Shown here: positions 39,100-51,621 of the stretch, one piece after another | Numbering within the stretch: the first letter of the stretch is position 1 | How the letters are laid out: every line of letters begins with the position of its first letter | Assembly: GCA_003254905.1 (NCBI GenBank) | Contig: QANU01025285.1 | Coordinates: 325,112-389,111, forward strand | From: Nissolia schottii | Lineage: Eukaryota; Streptophyta; Magnoliopsida; Fabales; Fabaceae | Direction of reading: 5' to 3' | Length of the DNA stretch: 64,000 bases | Program-made: the position numbers and the translations under genes | Notes under the pieces: model-generated | Seen by the model: the letters and a program-made list of their open reading frames with translations, nothing else | What the model was told of the DNA's origin: nothing | The model's database searches: none

Positions 39100-42000
39100 T
39101 TATGGATTAACATCTGAACTTAAATCAGGTGTCATAATCTCCAATTCTGCCCACCATAGAGGGGATGCTTTAGGAGTTGCTCCATCAGGCCCCATAGCAG
39201 TGGTCTCCTTCAGCCTGGCAACAACCTCTCTCATAGTCGGTCTTCTTTCCGGATCCGGATCGACACATTTGTTAATCACTTCACACCATTTCTCGACCTC
39301 ATTCGCCTGCAAAGAGCTCAAACTTGCATCCACCAAATCTCTCAAGGGCTGCCCCCTCATGTATTCGGCGGCCCAATCTGCAAGAAAGCCGTTATCCACA
39401 GCATAGGGAACTCTCCCTGTTATCAATTCAAACAATATCACACCAAAGCTGTAGACATTGCCCTTTATAAGGGATGAAGTTGTCTCCAAGAGCTCTGTGG
39501 CTTGAGAGCCCTTTGTGTCATTCCAGAAACTGAGGTCGGATAATTTGGCTGCGTAATCTTCGGTGAGGTATATAGAGGAAGACAAGAGGTTTCTGTGGGC
39601 AATGGGTGGTGTCAGTTGATGCAAGTGCTCTAGACAGTACGCTATTCCCATAGCTATCCTAATTCGCATTCCCCAGTCTAGTTGTTCCGCTTCTCTAACT
39701 GCAACACATACATGAACTGGTGTCAAACACATAACTCTAGCTGCCATTACACAACATTCCTATGACACAATCCCTCCACTTCTTGATCAAGAATCATCAA
39801 GGTCAGAGAGTGTTTCTTCATTTATGTTTCCATCAGCAAAATCACACTTAGTCCATTATGTTTATCATATATCAATTTGGTCCATTAACATTCTTTTTGG
39901 TATTAATTTGGTTTATTACATTTCAAATCGCTATTAATTCGGTTCATCAATAAAACAATACTAACAGATTTTACTCATGTGGCACTATCCATGCCAGCGC
40001 CGTTTATGGCATGTTAGCAAAATATGTTGGCTTTTTTTCGGATGAACCAAATTGATACAACAAAAAGGTAATGAACCAAATTAATAAATCAAATAAACTT
40101 TTTGGACTACAAATGCCTTTTTGCCTACTCTTATCACAAGAAGGGTTTGATAAAGCTATGTCAATAACTTCATACTAATAATTATCAAGTAATATGAGAA
40201 AAAATGAATCTTAAAGCACATGCTTATCGATGTAATCTTGAAGGAAATTATTTTGAACAAAGTTGCACTCACTATGCAGATGCTCAAAAAGTGTTCCATT
40301 TGGAGCATACTCAAAAACCATCATCCTTGTGAATGGCTTTTTCTCTTCACAATAACCAATAAGATTCACAAAATTCTTGTGGTTCACCCTTGATAATGTG
40401 TCTATCTGCAAACACCAAAAGGAAAAAAAGTTCAGAAATGAAACCAATTCACAAAGTGTGTTGCATTTGCTACATTTGTTGCCTGCATTGCATACCTTCT
40501 TTCGGAACTGAGCTTCCATATACTTTGACCAGTTTTTGGATGAAATCACTGCAGAAGATGCTACAGCTATCTCAACTCCACTAGAGAGTGTGCCCTTATA
40601 AACAGTCCCATCTGGTAGAGAACCAATAATGTTGCTGAAATCTTCGCAAGCTGCTTCGAGTTCTGCTCGTTTCAGACTTGGAACACCTAAAGTCACACAC
40701 ATGCTGCTCGGTGATTTTGCAATGTATATTTCAAATGAAGGAATACTTATGAAGGAGTTAAGGACTAGAACATAAGCTTTTATTCTTGGTAGTTGTTGCT
40801 AGCATTCTGAAGTTTGAAATCTATAGCTGAGCTTGTAAATGAAGTAAATTTTGAGTCCTTATGGATTGACATAAAAAAAAAAAAAAACTTTTTTTTACTT
40901 AAGTTCTTATAGTATAGATTTTGTTTAAGAGTTTTATTTTACATTTGTAATATACTTTTACTAAAAACCACTTTTGTTTCCACATTTTTAAGAAGTTGAG
41001 TATTACAAACATTTTAAAAAGAGTGATATTATAACTTGGTTTCCTTTAGTATTGTTTTCTCAAGTTGTATTTAAACACTTTTTTTTAAAAAAGTTGTATT
41101 TTGTTAAGTCAATCGAAATGGGCCCAAAGTAAAGGGAAAAAAGCTCTTTACCCTTGAACTAGTCCATGTGCACTTTACCGCTACACTTTTAAAAATGTGC
41201 AAATTGGCGCCTATTGTCTCATAAGAGTTTAAATCAATCCATAAATGATCAAATTACTCTGGTCTCCTTCTCTTCCCTTTCCTCCTCCTTTGCAAGATGA
41301 GGATTCTTTGGTCATTTAACAGTTAATTTGTATTGTTATGATTCTCATGAAACATTAGGGTTGATTTGCACATTTTTAGAAGTCTGGAGTAAAGGACACA
41401 TGATGTATAATTCAAGAGAGTGCAGTGTTTTTTGTTTTTGTTTCTCTGAAGTAAATATGACCGAGAAAGAACTGTGAAGAGAGCACAAATTACCTGTCAC
41501 AAAAGCTTTCTGAAGCTGGCCACTCAACCCTGTGGCCCAAGGTTTTACAGCTACAACCTTGCTACTTCTGAAGCAAACAAAACAAATGGCTGACACCAAA
41601 ACCAGGAAGGAGAATCCACCAACTGTAGACCAAATTATCACAGAATGCTGCCTTGGTTTTGAATTTGAAGATGGTGGAGGGGATGGTGCTGAAATCCAAT
41701 TGGAAAGAGTTGGTGTGGAAGCAACAATAAGTGGATCATTAAGTGATGGTGCTGCTGCCGTAGGTGAAGGTGAGGGTGAAGGAGCGAAGAAGATACTAGA
41801 GGGAGAAGGGGAAGGAGAATCATCTGGAGATCTTAATGGTGATGATGGTGAATTTGAGGGACTTTGAGATGGTGGGAAAGGCTCAGAATCTGGTGATAGT
41901 GAAATTGAAGAGGGAAAATGTGATGGTGATGGTGAAGAAGTTTCTTTGTTATTGCTATTATTATCCCTCTTGGTTTTGTGTCTCTTGGCAGCTTTTGTTG

Positions 42001-45000
42001 CTTGGAGAAGTTGCCTCCTGTATGCTATATCCCTATCTTTGCCAATGTGCCTGTCACAAACATGCAATCTTAATAAACATGATCTGATATACCCCTAGTG
42101 AGAAATTCTTACAAGCTTTCAGTTTGTTCCGTACCATTTACCATTTCATGTATTGGATATTGCATTAAAAATGTAGGAAAAGTAAGAGACAATAATGATC
42201 CACAAAGTTGATGTGTCAAGTGATAAATGGTACATAACAAAACTTCTCTCTTGCTCTGAAAACATCTAAGATTTCTCATAGTTAATGAGGACACTTTAAG
42301 AAAAACTGGAGTTAGAAGAGAAGTTTTTAAATTCATATTGAATGAATGCTGAGGTGAACAAGCAAAATATCATTTTCACCAATTAGCAGAAGATATCTCT
42401 ATCTAGCTGCATGAATCATGATCACGGGCTTACCTGAAACCAGATATGCTAACAGATGCTTGTACATGCAATTGAGAAATCATCTTGAGCTCATACACTT
42501 CTGGGGTTAAGTCGGCAAGATAGTCATTGTTGTCCAATAAACTGCGGCACAAAATTGAACTTTTCAACAACAAAATCTCATAAAAAACAAGAAAGCAACT
42601 AAATATGAGTTTAATTTCAATGCTCTAAGGCAGTGTTTGCTTTTCTTCCTGTCTTGGTACAAAGGAGACAGATTGACGACATAAAATGTCAAGGGTAAGC
42701 ACTTATGAGTATATAATTATAGGATTAGGGATAGAAAGAATGTTTATAAGAATATTCAAATAAGTTAGGTCTCATTAATTGAGAGAGCTTGTGTGAGATA
42801 ATGACATGTTAAGGTATAAAGCAGATTCTAAAATTCTTATATCATCCTATAAATGTAACCTATTCTATTATGGAATGAAGCAAACAAAAAATATTTGTCC
42901 TTTAGCTTTTACGAAGTTCAGCTTTAGGAGTCTTTATAACATAATTTAGCATATCAATTTGGTGCTTTCATTGATAGAGGTTGGAAACAAAAATATTCAA
43001 AATTGTCCTCGTTTCAGAACAATTTTTAAATTTATTTCTATACGTAAAAAAAAAAAGTACACAAAAAAACATGCCACTATTATCTTATTGTATCTGACAT
43101 TCCTATCCCAAAATAGGAATCAAAGACTACTTGAATATGTAAAATTATTTTACACTGTCATTCACTGAAAATGTAAGAAACCGGCATGCCGTCCTAAATA
43201 GTTGTATCAATTTCTATGATATGGCAGTTTCTTGGATTTCAATTGGATGAAAGCGCCCGTTCATTGAAATTAAACACAATATATTTGGCATGAAAATATC
43301 AACTTACAGGGTAGTGAGGGATGGATTGCTGCCAAGGATCTTAGATGGAAATGGTCCACTAAAGTTGTTATATCCCAAATCAAGAACTTCAAGTTCCTCT
43401 AATTGAAGTATCTCCTTGGGAATTTCTCCAAAGAAAGAATTGTTGCGCAAAATACTGCAAAAACTGACAAGGATTAGAAAGGGTCTTCAAGAACTCACAT
43501 ATTTTTGTCATAATCAATCATGGCATGAACATGTTCTTACATTGATTTTATGTGAGTCAGCCTCCCGATTTCTGGTGCTAGTGTTCCATGGAGACATAGA
43601 TCTTTCAAATTCCTGCAAGTTGAATAATCTTTGTTTCAGGAATAAGTGTATTACCAGAGCGTATTCAATTTCCTCGAAGCTATGGCACATAGAGAACTGT
43701 AGCATAACAAGTACAATTTTGAAATGATGGGTTCTATGTACCCCAGCGGCACCGGGCCTCTCTCATCCTAACAAATCCAATTTTTATTTTTTTTAAGTTG
43801 TTTGTCCGATACACAAGGCTTAGCCTTAATTAATCCGGATCGACCCGGATCGCGCACCTGACTATGACGATACCTTACTTAAACGATACTAAGTCGCTTA
43901 CCAATTGAACGAACTCCAGTTAGTTAACAAATAATTTAACATTGTATATTTAAATAAGTTTTTAGTATCTGTAATATTAAAAAGTTTATATTTGGTTCTT
44001 AAAAAAATTTTTATTACGATTTAGTCCCTGTAAAATTTTCTATTCGTTTTTAGTCCCTACTGTCAGTTAGGGTTAGACGGCGTTAATGTGACCATTAAGT
44101 TCCTCACGTGACAACAAAACTCAGAATCCAACTCCAAAACTAACCCGAAATTTAAAAAAAAAAATTAATAATAAAGAAAAAGACCTGAAACCCCACCCCA
44201 CAGCTCCAAATCTTCTTCCTCCCCATATTCATTTTCTTCCTCCTCACTCCCCAGACCTTCTTCAACCCAGCCTCACAAGTCACAAGATTCTTACCCAGCC
44301 CACCACGGCTCACTGCTTTGTCAAACCTTACCGTTGAACTCACAGCCAAACTTGTTTCGATTTTTTCATTAGCCTTTCTAAATTCCTCATAATCCGTTGA
44401 CAGCATCCGAGGTTTTGAGTTAGGTTTTGCTTTAGCTTCGGGCTTTGGCTTCGCTGCGCTTTTGCTGTTACTTTTCTTCTCGAGAATACCAGACGAAGAT
44501 TTCTCCTTACTGGATACTTCTCTCTTTCCCCAAACCTACTTCGGATTAAGAGGATAATGGTTTGGGGTGAGATTTGTGGGTTGGGGTTGAAGATTTTTGG
44601 AAGCAGCTTGAACGGATTGTGAAGGTTGATCCTCTTCTTCGTCTTCGTCTCCTTGTTCGTCAGATGAGGTTTCTTCTTTGTTGTTTTCTTCTCCTTCACG
44701 GTGGTTTCGTTGTTGGGATGAAGGTTCTTGCTCATTGTCGGAATCAGAATCAAGAGGTGATGGGTGCTTTTGCTTGGGTGCCATGGTGAATTAGGATTAT
44801 GGGGTCGTGGGGTTGAAGAAGGTCTGGGGAGTGAGGAGGAAGAAGATGAATATGGGGAGGAAGAAGAATTCGGGGTTGTGAGGTGGGGTTTCAGCTCTTT
44901 TTCTTTATTTATTTATTTTAATTTTTGGGTTGGGCTTTGGGTTTCGTTGGGGCTCCTGGTTTTGTTTATCTTTTAATTGAAAATATGGAGTTATGCCACG

Positions 45001-48000
45001 TGGCCGAACTTAATATTCACGTCAGCGCCATCTAACCCTAATTGACAGTAGAGATTAAAAATGAATAAATTTTTTTTATAAGGACTAAATCTTAACAAAA
45101 AAAATTTTAGGAACCAAAAACAAATTTTTCGATATTAGAGGAATTAAAAACTTATTTAAGAGTACTTAAAATAATCTAATAATTATGAGAATGATTAAAA
45201 CGTAGGCCAATTCAGCCCCTTTTACTCATTATTACTTTATTACAAAGTGAATTTCTTCCAATTGAGTTGGCACATTATTACCTTTAAATTGACCATTATC
45301 AAAATTAAATTTATTTTTTAATCACTTAATTAATACAATATTTCATTAAGAAAATACTCTAAGTTTTGTTTTAAAGCTAAATAAGTTTTTATCCCTTAAT
45401 CAATCGTGAATTTTAATTTTACACCCTATTAAAAAAAAATTGGTTTGAGTTTTCGATAATTTTTTTAGTTTTAATCTCTAACGTTGAATTGCATCGTTAA
45501 AAGATGACATATCATACAAAAGTTAGGTGGACCTCATTACAATTTGGTCAAATGTAACCAAATCAAATTTTAATTGTGGTTATCAAATCAAACTTAAATC
45601 GTGGTCAAATTTGTTCATGGTTCAAACTAGTTTGATTATGTTTGATTGGTTTGATAATGGTTAAAACTTGAATTTGATCAAATTACAGTAGAGTTCACTT
45701 AACTTTGACATGTTACGTCATCTTTTAACGGTTTAACTTAATGTCAAGGGCTAAAACCAAAAAAGAAAAAAATTATTGAGGACTCAAACAAAAAATATTA
45801 ATAGGTGCAAAATCAAAATTCATAATTTATTAAAAGGAAAAAATGTATTTAACTTTTTTTTTTTTTAATTTCAATGGTAGATGATTTCATATTAACGTTT
45901 CATAACTCGTTAAAACGGACGCCTAATCAGTCTCATTTGCTTGCTTTGTTAGAGATTGAATTCTTTCAATTCAGTTGGCTCATTATTACCTTTAAAATGA
46001 CGATTATTAAAATTAATTTTATTTTTTAACCACATAATTAGTACAATATTCCTTTATGAAAATACTTAAGTTATTCTATTTTTTGAAAAAAGGTTACATG
46101 AATGACTTACTTTAACCCTAAATTTAATTAAATAATTAATGTTAATTCTTAAAATTATAAAACATGAGTCAAGTTAGTCATTTGAATCAAATTAGTTTAC
46201 ACTTCCTCAAATCAAATTAATTCTTCAAGTATTGTTGTTTTTAGGAACTGTCTTAACTCAAATTAGTGTTTGAAGGACTAATTTGATTCAAAGATCTAAT
46301 CAGACCTTCCTTTTTTTTTTAAGTATTAAAAGGTTAATTTCTTAAGTTCAACCATGAAAGTGATTCATGTTTAGGAAAACTTTTTATATAGTCATGAAGG
46401 GTTACGTTCGACATGTCGATAAGCACAATGAGAATTATATTTTAACTTAAAGTGGTAGGGGGACTATTTCTAACATATCATTCTTTGTTGATATGAATCT
46501 TTTCATGTCAATTTTTTTTATAGAGTTTAATAGTATTGACAATGTAAAGTGTTTTACAATGTTATGCAATTAGATTATTCTATTTGCATGACTTTTTAAG
46601 TAGTAGAAGAGTGAGTTAATTATTTTAATTGGTATAACAATATTTAATTAAATGACAATATAAAAATGTTTTACATTGCCAATTCACAATAATTAAACTC
46701 TTTTTTGTATCATTACAATTTCTTTTCTTTTGAAAACTTTTCTTTTATATTGCTAATTAATCATGTTCAATATTTGATGCTCTATGTCTATCAAGACCAC
46801 TAATAAACAATAAAAAAAATTAATAGTAAGGACCAAACACAAACATAACGTGAAAATTTGACATAAAAATATCCATTCTGATTTTTTTTGCAATATTTAG
46901 TATGACATTTCATAATTACATTTGCATTTCTTTGAGTTAGCATTCACTTTTCTTCTCTTTTTTTTTTTCTCTCTTAAAAAATGTAAAAGTGACCCAAATT
47001 CCAGAAAAAATTTGTGTAACCACAAAGTATTATATTGAACATATTCACAAATGAAAGGACTAATTTTAACATGTCATTTCACATGTTATCTATCAATTTT
47101 ACTATTTAAACATATAAAAATGCGTCTACATTTTATCATATTTCTCATCATACATAATAAAACTCACGTTTTCATATATCTAAAGAGAGCATTTTCCGTT
47201 GACTTATATAAGATTCAATTGTAGCATTTCATATCTATGGATAAAAGTTATGAAAGATAGCGTTCACCTTTTCTCTCTCCCTTTAGAAACGTATAAGCAA
47301 ACCTCTAAAAAAAGAAGTCTGATATGTAGCATGAAAAATGTGAAAAAGGAGAGGTTGCTTACAAGGAGACAACATTGCCGTCAGAGCACTCCACACCGAA
47401 CCAAGAGCAGTGATCAACAACCGCTCCTTCTTCTTCACCCTTCTTCCAACTCCACAATGCCCCCAGTGGGTCCCTCCCCACCCTCTCCCTCATTGCTACC
47501 AGCCCCATCCCTGCAAAACACCACCACAAAACAACACAACACACCTTAATTAAAATAATTAAAAAAAAACCTCAAACAAATAAAATGACAAAGTGACATG
47601 TTTGATTTTTAAATGGGGAATGATTCTATAGCCACTAATTTGGATAATTTCTCATGTTTCAGAATCAATTTTGAGTGGTTTCACCTAAAACATTGCCTAA
47701 AGAAAAATTTTGTAGAAACTTAATTTTTTTGGTTTATTAAAGAATGATGCAGTACATTTGTTGGACGAGTGAATCCTCTTAATTAGATTTTTTGTCATAC
47801 GTCTGTAAATGTGATATCACTCACACCATTAATATTTTTAATTCTTATATTATTTATAGAATTTACCTCATTAATTAATAATTAGAGATCACACTTAATA
47901 ATATAAGATAAGAAATCTAATTGAGAAGATAGATCTCTTACCTTTATGATCCTTAAGCGGATTTGACAACTTTGTTTCATGCAATAACCATTTTTTCAGT

Positions 48001-48209
48001 ATAAAAAAAAATTGACAAATTTTTTCCTAATTGAGAGTAGCATTACTAAGACAAAAAAAACGGAGAATTTGACCACCCTTTTTACCTTCGTTGTTCAGAA
48101 TGGAGCAATGACTCTGTTTCACGCTCAACGGGAACACAAACAACATCACCGCAAGCACCACCATGCACCACAGCTTTAACCAAGTGATGACTCTCCACGC
48201 TTCTTCCAT
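39100..48209 (-). CDS. MRH1: LRR receptor-like pseudokinase (MRH1/MDIS2 group)
   Basis: 692 residues from nine minus-strand exons: 48209-48086, 47510-47363, 43612-43541, 43454-43308, 42541-42434, 42050-41494, 40686-40496, 40405-40273, 39698-39100. All junctions are GT-AG and in frame. Layout: signal peptide (WCMVVLAVMLFVFPLSV, about residues 15-31); LRR N-terminal cap RDPLGALWSW...CSWFGVECSDG; about three LRRs (LCLHGTLAPEIGRLTHIKS, ILRNNSFFGEIPKEI, LDLGYNNFSGPFPSKIL); a Ser/Pro-rich stretch (about 238-329); a transmembrane helix (about 336-360, IIWSTVGGFSFLVLVSAICF); and a kinase-like domain from about 388. The domain lacks the catalytic set: VAIK is VEIAVASSA without Lys, HRD is AHRN, DFG is SDLS. 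It is therefore predicted inactive. The end SPLWWAELEIM is a group hallmark. Arabidopsis MRH1 acts in root-hair growth and MDIS receptors in pollen-tube LURE1 perception; the role here is unproven. Symbol means closest remembered group. Confidence 0.92.
39836..40123. mobile_element. MITE-like inverted repeat in pseudokinase intron 8
   Basis: Left arm starts GCAAAATCACACTTAGTCC; the complement of the right end starts GCAAAAAGGCATTTGTAGTCC. Both arms continue with AATTTGGTTCA/TCCATTA words. No clear target duplication. It lies within intron 39699-40272. Confidence 0.5.
43950..45159. mobile_element. Pack-MULE-like element with long TIRs
   Basis: Long imperfect inverted arms: 43950-44120 and 44985-45159. 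Both start TTAAATAAGTTTTTA and share GATTTAGTCC, TACTGTCA-TTAGGGTTAGA and a CACGTG word near the inner edge. A tentative 8/9 target duplication (AATAATTTA at 43930-43938, AATAATCTA at 45170-45178) would extend the element slightly. The core between the arms is richer in G+C and is coding-like (next entry). It sits in intron 2 (43613-47362) of the pseudokinase gene. No transposase. Confidence 0.7.
44152..44784 (-). pseudogene. GeBP/STOREKEEPER-like gene fragment inside the Pack-MULE
   Basis: Minus-strand frame from ATG 44784: 82 codons beginning MAPKQKHPSPLDSDSDNEQE, very acidic and Ser/Gln-rich, then one in-frame TAG (44536-44538). The same frame runs on for about 128 codons: Lys-rich, then SSTVRFDKAVSRGGLG. 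The start and the later RFDK block resemble GeBP/STK (DUF573) proteins as I remember them, but the conserved central DNA-binding region is missing. Best read as a captured, internally deleted fragment. It points the same way as the host gene. Family call is by resemblance. Confidence 0.55.
45241..46080. repeat. TIR element bracketed by ~120-bp direct repeats
   Basis: Direct repeats 45244-45365 and 45951-46075 share AATT-AGTTGGC-CATTATTACCTTTAAA and continue to AAAATACT. Between them, 45376-45853 is a separate inverted-repeat element: left arm GCTAAATAAGTTTTTATCCC, complement of right arm GTTAAATACATTTTTTCC, both followed by TGAATTTTGATTTT-like sequence and GTTAAAAGATGAC. The arms are about 130 bp. 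It lies inside intron 2 of the pseudokinase. Confidence 0.65.
46527..46703. mobile_element. Small TIR MITE
   Basis: Inverted arms: GAGTTTAATAGTATTGACAA on the left; complement of the right GAGTTTAATTATTGTGAATT, then GGCAATGTAAAACATT. The element is about 175 bp and AT-rich. Ends are approximate. Confidence 0.5.
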
Positions 48210-48323
48210 GATTTGACGAAAGAGCTTCAAGAAATTAACAACGATCTGAGATTCACTCACTCAGTTCTTCTGGCTTGCACAGAAAAACAAGAAAGAGAGC
48301 GAACAACACAACCATCAAAACAT

Positions 48324-48333
48324 GGGATATATA
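48324..48333 (-). promoter_or_regulatory. Candidate TATA box of the receptor pseudokinase
   Basis: On the minus strand TATATATCCC lies about 115 bp upstream of ATG 48209, with a CT-rich leader in between, a usual plant arrangement. Confidence 0.45.
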
Positions 48334-48399
48334 TACATATAAATAAACAATAAAATAAAGTAAAATAAATTATATACCACATTTTATATTAGAATTTTT

Positions 48400-50049
48400 A
48401 TACAATAATTAAAAGTAGTAAGGAATTATATTCAATAAGCAGTTAGTCAATAGAAATTCAAAAAAGAAAATCAATTTATGGTGACCGAACAGTTATATCA
48501 TATGTAAGTGACTCACAAATTCATTTGGCAATTTTTTGAGTTTCTATTAGCTGTCCAAAAATAATAATTAACTATTCTTGTGTCATAACATATTATAACT
48601 ATATAGTAATTAGCATATAATAGGATTGTGTAAGGCTAATAATGGGATTGTACTGCAAAGCAAAATGATGAACAACAAAGGTGATAAGAGAGAGCAATCA
48701 AAACTCACCGATGCAGTGTATTTTTGGAAGAAATTAAGAAAAGTGGGGAGAATAAAATGTTGGGAAATGGTATATGATGATGGAGAAGAAGGAGAGTGTT
48801 TGGGAGAAGTGAGACAGAGTCCCAAAAAAAGGGCTTCTTTTTATGAATTTTTTCTTTCTTTCTTTTTTGCGGAGGTGGATGATGAATCATGTGATGGCAT
48901 ACACGGTGGCTTTATAATTTCATCACCGTTTCAGGATTTGGATTTGTGTCTTGTTTGGAATGGTCACCAAATTCGACTGGACAACTACTCCTTATATTGT
49001 CCGAATTGATCATTTCATATCAATTATTCGTATGATAATGTTATGTTTTATATCTTATTATTTGATTGAGAAAATATGATTTATACATAATATAAATAAT
49101 AAAAATAAATTAATGATAAAAAATTTAATATAACTTTGTCATGTAAAAATTAGACATGTGAGAGGATCATTCCTTTTAATTGCACGTGCCAATCGTGTAT
49201 CGGGTCACTATAGACTGGCTTTTTGGCAACCCTTAATAGCTTTGTTGCACCCATAAACAACTTTAGATGAAATTATCAACGTATAATCAATGAGCCGGTT
49301 TTTTAGCATGTGTCTTTTTTTTTTCTTTTTTTCTTTTTTAAATAAGGGAGAGGTTTGAACTTCATATCTTTTACCTGGAGGGAGATACTAATATCAATTA
49401 AAGTAGAGTTTATTGACTTAACGGATGTTTAAGTGTTTGTTTTAAATTTTTTTTAAAGAACAAAATATAGAAATTACTTAAAAAAAAATTTATATACAAT
49501 CCAAGTAATTTTTTATTAACATAATCATTTAATCATATTTTTATATTAGTATAAGTGTTTGATTCTCACCCATATTATTTCAAAAGTTTAACCTACAATG
49601 AAATCTTAGTAAAAAAAATCATAAATATTTTCTTTAATATCAGTAATACAATGAAATTGATATATTTTTTTTAACAAGAAAGAAATAAATAAATTTTATT
49701 TATAAAGAAGTTTGGTGATGCTTTTAAATTTAAAAAGATACATAATATCTAACGTTAATAAGATATAATATATTTTGAAATAAAACGGTGTGTAGTTTTA
49801 CTCTTTGCCCAAAGTTTATTTGATGTTGAAACATCTTTTACATTGAAGATCAACATAGAAAATGTTGCAGTTTGAAGAATGTATACTACGTCTCCTTTCA
49901 CCGTAGATTTGAACATGTTTATCATCTATAAGACCATACAAACGGAATATCCAAAAGGGGGCAACAGAAACATAAGATAGGTCATTCCAAGAAATGTCAA
50001 ATCTAATATTCTTCAACGAGTTGATGCTCGTTTGAGTTCTTGATATTGT
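48400..50049. other. Spacer upstream of the receptor pseudokinase
   Basis: AT-rich, no recognised gene. A 127-codon frame at 48626-49009 (+) and smaller overlapping frames (-) show no family motif and fall in a GA/CT-biased tract, so they are not called. Confidence 0.5.
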
Positions 50050-50502
50050 AAGTCTAAGTCAATTTTATTTTTTTAAGTTCAAAAAATAATTTGTAATCCC
50101 TAAAATTATAAATTGTAGGTCAAATTAGTCTTTCAGTTCTTTGTTGTTATGTTTTCATTAATTTGTCACATTAAATGATGTTATGACAACAACAAGAATT
50201 GTAAATAAGATTGTAATGCCATTTGAAGCTAAAAATATGGTTGTAACAATAATTAAGACTGTAAATCTTAGTCGCTACCATAACTTCGTAGACACTCTTA
50301 CAACCTCATTTGTAGTCTCAGGTACTGTCACACCTCATTTCTAGCCACAATTAGTGTTACAACCTCATTTGACACGACAAATTAGTGAAAATGTGACTAC
50401 AAAATAATGATAATAAATCGAAAGATTAAATTAACCTACAACTTGAAAGTTCAAAGTTTATAACATTAAATTTTGAATTTTAAAGGAGATTAAAGTGACT
50501 TA
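50050..50502. mobile_element. Second copy of the intron-1 TIR family
   Basis: Carries the same left-arm phrase (AAATTGTAGGTCAAATTAGTC) and the same order of internal features as 668-1138: CATTAATTTGTCACATTAAA, then repeated GTTGTAAC/TTACAACC-type words, then the inverted arm with TAACCTACAACTT. Ends are approximate and no clear target duplication was found. The two copies are diverged. Confidence 0.6.
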
Positions 50503-51621
50503 AACTAATTGAATATTATACTATGGTTGAACAAGCCGTTGTACACATTATACGAAAAATTCTACTTGAGTTTTCGAGTACAAATATTATTGACTGCTTA
50601 TACATCACTCATACATGGGCCAATTCATGATATTCTCCAACGTTTTTTTTTATAGGGCTAACTTCATGTTTAATTTTTCAACTCGATCGGTGGGAGATAT
50701 TTGGAGAGGTCCACAACACTCCACATATCTACCATTTGATTGGAGCATCTAAGAGACTTCTTGTATATGTTTTAATTTCTTGAACCTAACTACGCCCTGC
50801 AAGAGACGTAACAACATTTCAAGTTTATATATATTAGTCTACTGCCTCATCAATTCACATAATTCGGTGCTGCTGGCCCTCAATGTAACAAACATACCAT
50901 AAAATTGAACCTTGACGTAGATGCATGAGTGCCATGTGGACCAAACTTAGGAGTTTTTACTTTTTCCTTTTCCTTTTAAAAGAAACTAGCAATAGTTAAT
51001 TTAATTTTATACCGAACGGACATATGTGCTTTTCTATAACCCAATGGATGAACATATTGGTAATAGGAGAAAAGAAAAGGCATGGCGTGAAAGACAAGTA
51101 CGTAGATGACGTTGGAGTTGGGTGTGTGGGTGAAACATTCCATTTAGCAAATAAGAGAAAGATGAGGGATAACGAGATCCAATCTTCTCTGAATGTGACC
51201 TGAGAATATGTTGGTGTATAACCGTTAGTTTCGACTCCTAATTTTAACATTGATTTTTCATGTATGAAATTTTTTTGAGAAACTTTATCATAATTAGCCG
51301 TCACAATAATAGTTTTTGGTGCTACCAAGTATCCCCAACTCTATTTATCAATAAAAAAAGACTAATCTTTTTTTAAGTATAGACAAACTTGTCATCATAG
51401 TCACAATAATATGATATGGCTATTAATTAATCCTTTTATAAATAATTTAATTATACTATTTCATTTATTTAACATATCAACATAATATTTTTAAAAAAAT
51501 TAACAATACTTTTTTTTTAAAATTCAAATATATAAATAAAGAAAAGTTTAATTACTATGCATTGATCGTGTAAAATTTTTTGCATTGCCATCTAATAAGA
51601 TCTTTTGATATGCATGGCGTT
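50503..51621. other. AT-rich spacer, no gene seen
   Basis: A 110-codon minus-strand frame at 50996-51328 has no recognisable motif. Nothing else supported. Confidence 0.45.

Noticed and set aside
41532-41867. 111-codon plus-strand frame
   Set aside because: Antisense shadow of the Ser/Pro-rich exon of the receptor pseudokinase.
44574-44976. Plus-strand frames opposite the Pack-MULE core
   Set aside because: Minus strand shows the better reading (acidic/Gln-rich start plus RFDK block); the plus frames are shadows.
48626-49009. 127-codon plus-strand frame upstream of the receptor gene
   Set aside because: GA-biased, no motif or family match, no convincing promoter.
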